This document shows, piece after piece, positions 26,240 through 33,837 of a stretch of DNA of 64,000 bases; the first letter of the stretch is position 1, and every line of letters begins with the position of its first letter. The stretch lies in assembly GCA_046297935.1 (NCBI GenBank), contig JBKBHA010000004.1, positions 1 through 64,000 on the forward strand. The letters are read 5' to 3'. Below the pieces are notes generated by a model. The model ran no database searches, was not told the DNA's origin, and saw only the letters and a list, made by a program, of their open reading frames with translations. The position numbers and the translations under genes were made by a program. The stretch is from CAYMZZ01 sp046297935 (GTDB lineage: Bacteria; Bacteroidota; Bacteroidia; Chitinophagales; Chitinophagaceae).

Positions 26240-26331
26240 TTTACGGACAGATTCAGTTACTTATAGTTGTCCGTAAATATACTTCAAAAAGTTACGGACA
26301 AAAATAAAAATTTATAATTGTCCGTAACTTT
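26240..26331 (-). promoter_or_regulatory. Duplicated inverted-repeat operator with promoter box, ahead of the AAA ATPase gene
   Basis: Four copies of the half-site TTACGGACA are present. The inward pair 26241-26249 and 26268-26276 recurs as 26292-26300 and 26319-26327. Both left half-sites and both right half-sites are exactly 51 bp apart, close to five helical turns. The distal pair extends to a 14-bp perfect inverted repeat (AAAGTTACGGACAA / TTGTCCGTAACTTT). On the minus strand TATTTTTG (26299-26306), a match to the -7 consensus TAnnTTTG, overlaps the edge of the distal pair, so a bound protein would cover the promoter. The proximal pair would lie in the leader, ending 3 bp before the ATG. 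Confidence 0.7.
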
Positions 26332-26518
26332 TTTCAAAGCTGGTAGGATTTTTTTGTACCGATCGTTTCTTAGCTCATGGCATCCCGGAATTAAAGTTTG
26401 GAGGTCGGCAGAGGTTACAAATAGGAGATGTCTGTATCTTTCCAGTGATCAGAAATTTCGCAGGTATAACAAACTAACACTAACTTTAACGCTTCAACAA
26501 AACAGGCTGAAAGCAATA

Positions 26519-27295
26519 ATGTCAACACATAAATTATTTGATTTAAGCGGAAAGATTGCGCTTGTTACCGGCGCAGGCAGTGGAATCGGAAAAGCGATTG
26601 CACGCTTGTTTGCACAGCAGGGTGCAAGAGTGGGAATAATTGATATTAATGCAGAACAGGCGGAAGCTACCCGCAGTATGGTTGAAAGCGAGGGCGGCGA
26701 AGCTTTTACGCTAACAGGCAATGTAGCAAATGGTGAAGAGCTGAAAAATCTTTTTGACAAGGTGCCGTCTATCGACATACTCGTCAATAGTGCGGGAGTC
26801 TCGCATATCGGTCGGGCCGACAATACCACCGAAGCAGATTTTGACCGCATTTATTCAGTTAATGTCAAAGGCGTATTTAATTGCATACAGGCCGCGCTGC
26901 CTAAGCTTCGCAAAAATGGCGGCGTTATTCTCAACCTGGCTTCCGTGGCAGGAAATGTGGGACTGGCAGATCGATTCGCCTACAGTATGAGCAAAGGGGC
27001 CGTAATAGGTATGACCCTATCCGTTGCTAAAGATTATTTGTCGGACGGGGTGCGTTGCAACTGCATGTCGCCTGGCCGTGTGCATACTCCCTTTGTCGAT
27101 GATTTTCTCGCCCGCAATTACCCCGGTCGCGAACAGGAAATGTTTGAGAGACTGGCCAAAACCCAACCCATCGGCCGTATGGGAAAGCCGGAGGAAATAG
27201 CCTATCTGGCCCTGTACCTGTGCAGCGATGAAGCAGCGTTTATCACCGGGGCCGATTATCCAATCGACGGAGGATTTATTAAACTAAACACATAA
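26519..27295 (+). CDS. SDR oxidoreductase, probable 2-keto-3-deoxy-L-fuconate dehydrogenase
   Basis: This 258-aa classical short-chain dehydrogenase has the NAD motif TGAGSGIG at residues 18-25, D near 43 (IIDIN, NAD preference), NSAG near 91 and the catalytic Ser-Tyr-Lys in NLASVAGNVGLADRFAYSMSKGA. SPGRVHTPFVDDF follows the active site. An upstream extension of the frame is discarded because MSTHKLFDLSGKIALVTG is the family start. It is followed 7 bp later by an FAH-type hydrolase and then a fuconolactonase-like amidohydrolase. That trio fits the non-phosphorylating L-fucose pathway, in which this enzyme oxidises 2-keto-3-deoxy-L-fuconate to the 2,4-diketo acid. Action on L-fucose itself is an alternative. 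Confidence 0.85.
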   Translation: MSTHKLFDLSGKIALVTGAGSGIGKAIARLFAQQGARVGIIDINAEQAEATRSMVESEGGEAFTLTGNVANGEELKNLFDKVPSIDILVNSAGVSHIGRADNTTEADFDRIYSVNVKGVFNCIQAALPKLRKNGGVILNLASVAGNVGLADRFAYSMSKGAVIGMTLSVAKDYLSDGVRCNCMSPGRVHTPFVDDFLARNYPGREQEMFERLAKTQPIGRMGKPEEIAYLALYLCSDEAAFITGADYPIDGGFIKLNT

Positions 27296-27302
27296 AAACA
27301 TA

Positions 27303-28148
27303 ATGAAACTCTTACGTATAGGCCCTTCAGGACAGGAAAAGCCCGCTCTGCTTTGGAACGATACCTACCGCGATGTATCGTCGCTGGTAAAGGACTACGA
27401 CACCCGATTTTTTGGAGAAGAAGGCTGGAAAAAATTACAGGCACTGGATGAGCGCGAGCTGAATGCACTGCCACAACTGGATGCAGGTTCGCGATTGGGA
27501 TGCCCGATAGCTGCCCCTTCGAAGATCATCTGTATTGGCCTGAACTATGCCGACCATGCCGCTGAAAGCAATATGCAACTGCCAGCTGAACCAGTAGTGT
27601 TCTTTAAAGCCACCAGCGCCATCACCGGACCCAATGACCCACTGCAGATTCCACGCGCCAGCGTGAAAACTGACTGGGAGGTGGAGCTAGCCGTGGTAAT
27701 TGGGAAAAAGGCCAGCTACGTAAGCGAAGCGGATGCACTCGACCATGTGGCAGGCTATGTACTACACAACGATTATAGCGAAAGGGAATTTCAACTGGAG
27801 CGTGGCGGTCAATGGGTAAAAGGGAAAAGCTGCGATACATTTGCTCCCATCGGACCATGGATCTGCACTCCCGATGAAATATCCGATATCAACAATCTCC
27901 GCCTCTGGTTAACCGTCAACGGCAAAACCTATCAGGACGGCAATACCAGCAATCTTGTCTTCAAAATTCCTTTTCTCATTTCTTATCTAAGTCAGTTTAT
28001 GAGCCTCCTGCCGGGGGATATTATTTCTACCGGCACTCCGGCTGGTGTGGGCCTCGGACAAAAGCCGGTACCGGTCTATCTGAAAGCGGGCGATATTGTG
28101 GAGCTGGGAATTGATGGATTGGGTAGTAGCAGGCAGCAAGCTGTGTAG
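27303..28148 (+). CDS. Fumarylacetoacetate hydrolase family, probable 2,4-diketo-3-deoxy-L-fuconate hydrolase
   Basis: This 281-aa FAH-superfamily enzyme has a small N-terminal domain and then the catalytic core. The core contains IGLNYADHAAE, VVFFKATSAITGPNDP, the metal-binding DWEVELAVVIGK and SCDTFAPIGPWI. The GDIISTGTPAGVGLG segment near residue 240 is conserved in the 2,4-diketo-3-deoxy-sugar-acid hydrolase/ureidoglycolate lyase subgroup. In the fucose pathway this enzyme splits the diketo acid to pyruvate and L-lactate. Its TAG stop is followed immediately by the 8-bp TTGTTGAA repeats. Confidence 0.85.
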   Translation: MKLLRIGPSGQEKPALLWNDTYRDVSSLVKDYDTRFFGEEGWKKLQALDERELNALPQLDAGSRLGCPIAAPSKIICIGLNYADHAAESNMQLPAEPVVFFKATSAITGPNDPLQIPRASVKTDWEVELAVVIGKKASYVSEADALDHVAGYVLHNDYSEREFQLERGGQWVKGKSCDTFAPIGPWICTPDEISDINNLRLWLTVNGKTYQDGNTSNLVFKIPFLISYLSQFMSLLPGDIISTGTPAGVGLGQKPVPVYLKAGDIVELGIDGLGSSRQQAV

Positions 28149-28268
28149 TTGTTGAATTGTTGAATTGTTGAATTGTTGAATTGTTGAGTTGTTTAGTTGT
28201 TTAGGTGTTGAGTTGTTTAGTTGTTTGGTTGTTTGGTTGTTTGGGTGTTTTAATTGTTTAGTTGTTCT
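28148..28268. repeat. 8-bp tandem repeat array, consensus (A/G)TTGTT(G/T)(A/G)
   Basis: About 15 units in direct order: four to five ATTGTTGA, then GTTGTTTA, GTTGTTTG and GGTGTT variants. It starts at the last base of the FAH-family stop codon and fills most of the gap before the next gene. There is no inverted partner here. The same unit builds the larger palindromic elements near 53.9-54.2 and 61.6-61.9 kb. Confidence 0.9.
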
Positions 28269-28327
28269 TTGGTGAGGTACGAATATGCAGAGTGTAATTT
28301 GGCGTTCACCAAAATGCAGATAATAAA

Positions 28328-29176
28328 ATGAGTACGCAAATAGACAGCCACGTTCATTTTTGGAAATACGATCCTGCTACTTATGCCTGGATCGACCAAA
28401 CAATGCGGGATCTGCAGAAGGATTTTCTGCCGGAGCATCTATTACCTACGCTTCAGCGCAACGGCATCGACGGGGTGGTGGCGGTACAGGCCGATCAGTC
28501 GGAACTGGAAACTCATTTTCTGGTAGAAATGTCGAAAACGCACTCATTCATTAAGGGCGTAGTGGGCTGGATTGATCTTCGCGCGGATAAGCTGGCTGAG
28601 CGTCTGGACTACTTCCGGCAGTATTCGGTAATAAAAGGTTGGCGTCATATTGTGCAGGGTGAACCGGTTGGCTTTCTGGCTTCCGCCGATTTTCGCAGGG
28701 CCATGCCCCTGTTGCAGGAAAGAGGATATAGTTATGATGTGTTGGTTTTCGCGCGGCAATTGCCACAGGCTGTCGATTTTGTATCGGCATTTCCGGAAAA
28801 TGTATTTATTCTCGATCATGCGGGCAAGCCGGATATCCGATCGGGCGAAATGAAGCAATGGGAACAGCATATTCGACAAATGGCCTCGCATCCTCATCTT
28901 TACTGTAAACTCTCAGGGCTTTTTACGGAAGCCAAATGGAAAAAATGGAGTGCTGCAGAATTCTATCCCTACCTGGATGTGTTATTTGATGCTTTTGGCA
29001 GCAACAGACTCCTGTTTGGCAGCGATTGGCCCGTCATGCTCCTGTCGGGCATATATGTACAATGGAAAAGCCTGATTGAAAAATACATGGAAGGCCTGCC
29101 GGAGGAGGAGCGGGAAAAGGTGATGGGAGGCAACGCAGAAATGGTTTATCGGCTATCGCCGGTTAACGAATTGTAA
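28328..29176 (+). CDS. Amidohydrolase family, probable L-fuconolactonase
   Basis: This 282-aa TIM-barrel metal hydrolase (amidohydrolase 2/COG3618) has the metal site DSHVHFW at residues 6-12, VVAVQADQS near 52, GWRHIVQGEP near 106, the central VFILDHAGKPDIRSG near 160-174, YCKLSGL near 198 and FGSDWPV near 234. COG3618 includes characterised L-fucono-1,5-lactonases, and this context (SDR and FAH-type hydrolase upstream, fucosidases in the same window) supports that role. The pathway's fucose dehydrogenase and fuconate dehydratase are not in the window. Confidence 0.85.
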   Translation: MSTQIDSHVHFWKYDPATYAWIDQTMRDLQKDFLPEHLLPTLQRNGIDGVVAVQADQSELETHFLVEMSKTHSFIKGVVGWIDLRADKLAERLDYFRQYSVIKGWRHIVQGEPVGFLASADFRRAMPLLQERGYSYDVLVFARQLPQAVDFVSAFPENVFILDHAGKPDIRSGEMKQWEQHIRQMASHPHLYCKLSGLFTEAKWKKWSAAEFYPYLDVLFDAFGSNRLLFGSDWPVMLLSGIYVQWKSLIEKYMEGLPEEEREKVMGGNAEMVYRLSPVNEL

Positions 29177-29246
29177 ACTCTTTTAACGAGTTGAAGAGCA
29201 ATCGGAAAAACGGTCAAAATCGCCTATATTGGGTTAAACTTTCCGT

Positions 29247-30569
29247 TTGGCAGAACATCAACCCCCGCAACTGAAACGAACGCTGAATGCAGGCCTTCTC
29301 TGGGGCCTGGGCGTGGGATACGTCATCTCCGGAATGTATTTTGGTTGGAACCTTGGCCTTGAAAAAGGCGGTACGCTTGGGCTGGCCATAGCCACCGCAT
29401 TTATCATCCTAATGTACCTCTGTTTTACATTCAGCTATACGGAGCTGGCCTGCGCAATTCCGAAAGCAGGTGGTGCATTTGACTACGCCGGGCGCGCACT
29501 GGGCAGCGACTGGGGCTTTATTACAGGCATGGCCCAGTTGATCGAATTTGTGTTTGCACCACCGGCCATTGCTTTTGCCATAGGAGCTTACTTCAACCTG
29601 TTTTTTCCCCAGTTTTCGATATTCAGCATCGCGGTATTCGTGTACATCTTGTTTACTGCCTTAAACATCTACGGTGTAAAGGCAGCGGCACGATTTGAGC
29701 TCATCATTACTATTCTTGCTGTTGGCGAACTTCTCCTGTTTGCAGGTATAACGCTGCCTGAGTTCAAATTCACCAATCTGCAACTGAATGCTTTCCCTAA
29801 CGGATGGACAGGCGTAATGGCGGCCATACCTTTTGCCATCTGGTTTTTTCTTGGCATTGAGGGTGTGGCGAATGTGGCGGAAGAAACGGTGTATCCGCAG
29901 CGTAATATTCTTCGGGGATTTGGTTCGGCCATCCTCACCTTGGTAGCACTCTGTGTACTAACATTCATAAGTGCTGTTGGCGTGGCGGGCTGGGAGGCAA
30001 TAGTGTACGCGCCAGGAGGCGAAACCTCTGATTCTCCTTTACCGCTTGCGTTGGGGCGTATTGTAGCCGACAACAATCTGCTCTACCACTTGCTGATAAC
30101 AGTTGGTCTGCTGGGCCTGGTCGCTTCTTTTCATGGCTTAATACTGGCTGCCGGCAGGGCCAGTTTTGAAATGGGTCGGGTTAAAATGGCTCCCGCGCTG
30201 CTGGGTAAGATACATCCGAGATTTCGGACGCCTGCCTGGGCATTGCTCATCAATATGGTCGTTGGTATCCTGACTCTGTACTTTGGAAATACACAGGAAA
30301 TCATTAAGCTTTCTGTATTCGGGGCGCTAACACTTTATATTTTGTCGATGGTCTCCTTCTTGCGGCTTCGCAAAAATGAACCTTCGCTCGAACGGCCGTT
30401 TCGCGCGCCACTGGTGCCATTTGCGCCCTGGGCCGCATTGCTGATTGCGGCCATTTCGATTATTGCCATGACCGTGTATAATCTTAATTTAGCATTGCTA
30501 TACGGAGCGGTGCTCCTCGCTTCATTTCTTCTGTACAAACAGTCGCCTAAATCTTCCATACAGAAATGA
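29247..30569 (+). CDS. APC-family amino acid/ethanolamine permease
   Basis: This 440-aa transporter has about 12 membrane helices and belongs to the APC superfamily, with greatest resemblance to the ethanolamine permease (Eat) group. The first helix region LLWGLGVGYVISGMYFGWNLGLEKGG is typical of that group. A TTG start is used, because the next ATG lies inside the first helix. Its stop overlaps the next start by ATGA. The four enzymes that follow would convert an imported amino alcohol through gamma-glutamyl intermediates, so ethanolamine is the best substrate guess. Other small amines remain possible. Confidence 0.85.
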   Translation: MAEHQPPQLKRTLNAGLLWGLGVGYVISGMYFGWNLGLEKGGTLGLAIATAFIILMYLCFTFSYTELACAIPKAGGAFDYAGRALGSDWGFITGMAQLIEFVFAPPAIAFAIGAYFNLFFPQFSIFSIAVFVYILFTALNIYGVKAAARFELIITILAVGELLLFAGITLPEFKFTNLQLNAFPNGWTGVMAAIPFAIWFFLGIEGVANVAEETVYPQRNILRGFGSAILTLVALCVLTFISAVGVAGWEAIVYAPGGETSDSPLPLALGRIVADNNLLYHLLITVGLLGLVASFHGLILAAGRASFEMGRVKMAPALLGKIHPRFRTPAWALLINMVVGILTLYFGNTQEIIKLSVFGALTLYILSMVSFLRLRKNEPSLERPFRAPLVPFAPWAALLIAAISIIAMTVYNLNLALLYGAVLLASFLLYKQSPKSSIQK

Positions 30570-31924
30570 CAACGAAAGAAATTCTACAGCGCTGCGAATC
30601 CCACCCATCCCAACGGGTAAAAATTGCATATTCGGATATAGATGGGATTCTGCGTGGCAAATACATTTCTGTTGAAAAATTCAGGTCGGTGGCCACTGGC
30701 AGCAGCAGTTTTTGTGATGTGATATTCGGCTGGGACGCAGCGGATCAGGCTTATGATCGCGGTTCTTTCACGGGTTGGCACACCGGCTATCCCGATGCCC
30801 CCACACAGCTAGATCTGAAAACCTTCCGCCAAATTCCCTGGGAAGACAATATTCCTTTTTTTCTGGGCGAACTGGTGGATAAAGGAGGAAAACCATCATC
30901 CGTTTGTCCGCGACAGCTACTGAAGAAAGTGGTGGCCGATGCGCTGAAAATGGGTTACGCAGTCAGAGCAGCACAGGAATTCGAGTGGTTTAATTTCCGT
31001 GAAACTCCGGCTTCTGCAGCCGCTAAAAATTATCAGGGGCTCGATCCGCTAACGCCGGGTATGTTTGGATACTCCATTCTTCGTACCAGCCTCAACCAGC
31101 CATTTTTTCATTCGTTGATGGACGATCTGCGACTATTCAACCTGCCACTTGAAGGACTACATACCGAAACAGGGCCTGGTACACTGGAAGCCGCTTTAAG
31201 CTGGTCTGATTTGCTGGAAGCGGCCGACAGAGCATTGTTGTTTAAAACATCAGTAAAAGAACTGGCTTATCGGCAGGGCATTATGGCCACGTTCATGGCG
31301 AAGATAAATGAGCAGTTACCGGGCTGCGGTGGACATATTCACCAGAGCGTTTGGGACAAAGCTGGTAAGCAGAATCTGTTTTATTCGTCCAACGACAAAC
31401 AACAGTTCAGTGCCCTGATGAGGCAATACATAGCGGGGCAGCTACACTGCCTGCCATATATCCTTCCTATGTTTGCACCTACTATCAACAGTTATAAGCG
31501 GCTGGTAGAAGGTGCCTGGGCGCCCACAACGTTAACCTGGGGCATCGACAACCGGACTACTGCATTAAGGGTGATCAACGGTTCTGAAAAATCCTGTCGC
31601 CTGGAAACAAGAGTGCCCGGTGCCGATGTGAACCCATACCTGGCCATGGCAGCTTCTGTAGCTTCTGGTTTATACGGTATCCGGCATAAATTGAAGCTAA
31701 ACCAGCCCGCTACCAGTGGCAACGGCTACCTGGAAAATAGTTATGGAAGATTGCCAACCACACTTCAGGAAGCGGTATCCGCGATGAAGCTTTCGCCGTT
31801 AGCTGCCGAACTATTCGGAAAAGAGTTTACCGAACATTTTGTAATGACACGTGAATGGGAATGGCGGCAGCATTTGAAAGCGGTTACCGATTGGGAATAT
31901 CGACGCTACTTTGAAATCATATAG
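30566..31924 (+). CDS. Glutamine-synthetase-family ligase, probable gamma-glutamylethanolamide synthetase
   Basis: This 452-aa protein has the complete GS fold. Metal and ATP residues are seen in AQEFEWF (E-x-E) near 135, HTETGPGTLEAAL near 192, GGHIHQSVWD near 254, NSYKRLVEGAWAP near 310, WGIDNRTTALRV near 325 and RLETRVPGADVNPYLA near 350. It has no typical adenylylation loop and differs from housekeeping GlnA. PuuA, IpuC and GlnA4-type members glutamylate amines instead of ammonia. With an Eat-type permease before it and an Fe-alcohol dehydrogenase, a class I glutaminase-like hydrolase and an aldehyde dehydrogenase after it, ethanolamine (or another amino alcohol) is the likely acceptor. 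Confidence 0.87.
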   Translation: MTTKEILQRCESHPSQRVKIAYSDIDGILRGKYISVEKFRSVATGSSSFCDVIFGWDAADQAYDRGSFTGWHTGYPDAPTQLDLKTFRQIPWEDNIPFFLGELVDKGGKPSSVCPRQLLKKVVADALKMGYAVRAAQEFEWFNFRETPASAAAKNYQGLDPLTPGMFGYSILRTSLNQPFFHSLMDDLRLFNLPLEGLHTETGPGTLEAALSWSDLLEAADRALLFKTSVKELAYRQGIMATFMAKINEQLPGCGGHIHQSVWDKAGKQNLFYSSNDKQQFSALMRQYIAGQLHCLPYILPMFAPTINSYKRLVEGAWAPTTLTWGIDNRTTALRVINGSEKSCRLETRVPGADVNPYLAMAASVASGLYGIRHKLKLNQPATSGNGYLENSYGRLPTTLQEAVSAMKLSPLAAELFGKEFTEHFVMTREWEWRQHLKAVTDWEYRRYFEII

Positions 31925-31977
31925 TAGCCAAACGAAGCTTGCCCTTTTATTGATTGTAAAAGGAACAATTTATATCT

Positions 31978-33126
31978 ATGCGTTTCACCCAGATTTATCA
32001 GTACAATTTTCCTACTACCATCCGGTTCGGGGCCGGTGCTTCGCGCGAATTACCCGCTTATTGCCGCCAGCATGGACTGAAACGACCTTTGCTGGTAACT
32101 GATGCAAACGTTGCTCAGTTGGATTTTTTCAAAACGATTGTTAATGATCTGGAGCTGGCGCAACTAAGTCCTGTTGTTTTTTACGATATACACCGCAATC
32201 CGGTAAAGTCGGACGTATACAAAGGAACAGAATGTTATGATCAGGTCGGCTGCGATTCAGTAATTGGAATAGGTGGCGGTGCGGCATTGGATGTGGCCAG
32301 AGCAATCGTACTGCGTGCTGAGCACCGGGATGATTTATTCAAGTATGATGATCTGATTGGAGGCGACGTGTATGTAACGAACAATGTACCTCACTTCATC
32401 ACGCTGCCAACTACTTCGGGCACAGGCAGCGAAGTGGGAAGAAGTGCGATCATTGCCGATGATGAAACACATCAGAAGAAAATTTTGTTTTCGCCCAAGC
32501 TACTGGCTAAGATGGTATTTGCCGACCCTGAGTTAACGATGGCTTTGCCCGCCTCCATTACGGCTGCAACCGGCATGGATGCGCTTACGCACAATATGGA
32601 AGCCTATATTGCCAAAATGCCACACCCCATTTGCGAAGGCATTGCATTGGAGGGCATGCGGCTTATTCATGAATCAATTGAAAAGGCAGTTAATTCACCG
32701 GACCTCGAATCGCGCGCGAAGATGCTGTTGGGCTCAATGATGGGGGCCATTGCATTTCAAAAAGGATTGGGCGTGGTTCATTCGCTGGCGCACCCGCTTT
32801 CCTCGCTTCTCGATACCCACCATGGGCTGGCCAACGCGGTCAACTTACCGTACGGCATGCGATTTAATGCGGGAGCAGTACCAGAAGCATTTTTAAGGAT
32901 GTCGCAAATATTTGAGCTGAATAATCCTGGTTCAGATCAGCTGATCGACCATCTTTTCGAACTGAACATGCGGATCGGCATACCTACGCGTTTGCGAGAT
33001 ATTGCCGTAAAGTCGGAACATATTGAAACACTGGCCGATCTGGCAGCAGCTGACTTCGCACATCCCAACAATCCAAGACCGGTGAGCCGGGCACAATTCA
33101 AATCATTGTATGAGGAGGCATTATGA
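31978..33126 (+). CDS. Iron-containing alcohol dehydrogenase
   Basis: This 382-aa group III Fe-dependent alcohol dehydrogenase has an N-terminal NAD domain with GIGGGAALDVAR near 99 and PTTSGTGSEV near 143. A metal-binding helical domain follows, with ligands in GMDALTHNMEAYI and in VVHSLAHPLSSLLDTHHGLAN. In this operon it would oxidise the terminal hydroxyl of gamma-glutamylethanolamide to the aldehyde, the step that FAD-dependent PuuB performs for putrescine. Its stop overlaps the next start by ATGA. Confidence 0.93.
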   Translation: MRFTQIYQYNFPTTIRFGAGASRELPAYCRQHGLKRPLLVTDANVAQLDFFKTIVNDLELAQLSPVVFYDIHRNPVKSDVYKGTECYDQVGCDSVIGIGGGAALDVARAIVLRAEHRDDLFKYDDLIGGDVYVTNNVPHFITLPTTSGTGSEVGRSAIIADDETHQKKILFSPKLLAKMVFADPELTMALPASITAATGMDALTHNMEAYIAKMPHPICEGIALEGMRLIHESIEKAVNSPDLESRAKMLLGSMMGAIAFQKGLGVVHSLAHPLSSLLDTHHGLANAVNLPYGMRFNAGAVPEAFLRMSQIFELNNPGSDQLIDHLFELNMRIGIPTRLRDIAVKSEHIETLADLAAADFAHPNNPRPVSRAQFKSLYEEAL

Positions 33127-33836
33127 TACCCAAAATAGCGCTTACCTATACCAATAATGAGGTAAAACATGCGAACTATGTTCGCTGGCTACAGGCAGCG
33201 GGTGAGGTAGACATACTCACCATTAGTCCACAGCTTGACAATCTGCACTTGCTACAGGAGTGCCATGGTCTAGTTTTTTCAGGTGGCACTGATGTTCACC
33301 CATCTTACTATGGACGAAAAAAGCGCGAATATCCAAATGCACCAAAGCATTTCGATCGCAAGCGCGATAAACTGGAGGCCGGCGCTTTTGAGATCAGCCT
33401 AAGAAAAAAAATGCCGGTGTTGGCTATCTGCCGGGGCATGCAGTTAACCAACTGTTTGCTGGGTGGAACCCTGCTACAGGATCTGGGCAAGAATGGAAAT
33501 ATTATCCATAAAGCAGTAAAGACCCGCGACAAAGCGCATGCGGTAGAAGTGGTGGAATCAAGCCTTTTATTCAATATCACCCGGCAGACGCGGATGATGG
33601 TGAATGCCGCCCACCACCAGGCGGTACATAAGTTGGCGCCTGACCTCCGCATAAATGCCGTGGCTGACGATGGAACTATTGAGGGTGTAGAATGGCTGAA
33701 TCCAGCAGGAAAGCCATTTTTCCTTGGTGTACAATGGCATCCGGAACGGATGTTTGTCTTTGGATTGGACGAATCACCGGCATCTGCACCCCTGCGATCA
33801 CGTTTTTTGGAAGAAGTAAAAAAATACGGAGCCTGA
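33123..33836 (+). CDS. Gamma-glutamyl hydrolase of the class I amidotransferase fold (peptidase C26, PuuD-like)
   Basis: This 237-aa protein has the GATase class I triad: C103 in AICRGMQLTN, with His and Glu in GVQWHPERM near residue 200. FSGGTDVHPSYYG near residue 50 and AAHHQAVHKLAP match the gamma-glutamyl-GABA hydrolase (PuuD) group. In the inferred pathway it releases glutamate from a gamma-glutamylated product (gamma-glutamylglycine if ethanolamine is the substrate). Only 1 bp separates it from the aldehyde dehydrogenase start. Confidence 0.9.
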   Translation: MIPKIALTYTNNEVKHANYVRWLQAAGEVDILTISPQLDNLHLLQECHGLVFSGGTDVHPSYYGRKKREYPNAPKHFDRKRDKLEAGAFEISLRKKMPVLAICRGMQLTNCLLGGTLLQDLGKNGNIIHKAVKTRDKAHAVEVVESSLLFNITRQTRMMVNAAHHQAVHKLAPDLRINAVADDGTIEGVEWLNPAGKPFFLGVQWHPERMFVFGLDESPASAPLRSRFLEEVKKYGA

Positions 33837-33837
33837 C

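Noticed and set aside
23654..26331. Integrated island at tRNA-Ser
   Set aside because: No integrase and no duplicate of the tRNA 3' end was found downstream; only the isolated position of the two genes hints at it.
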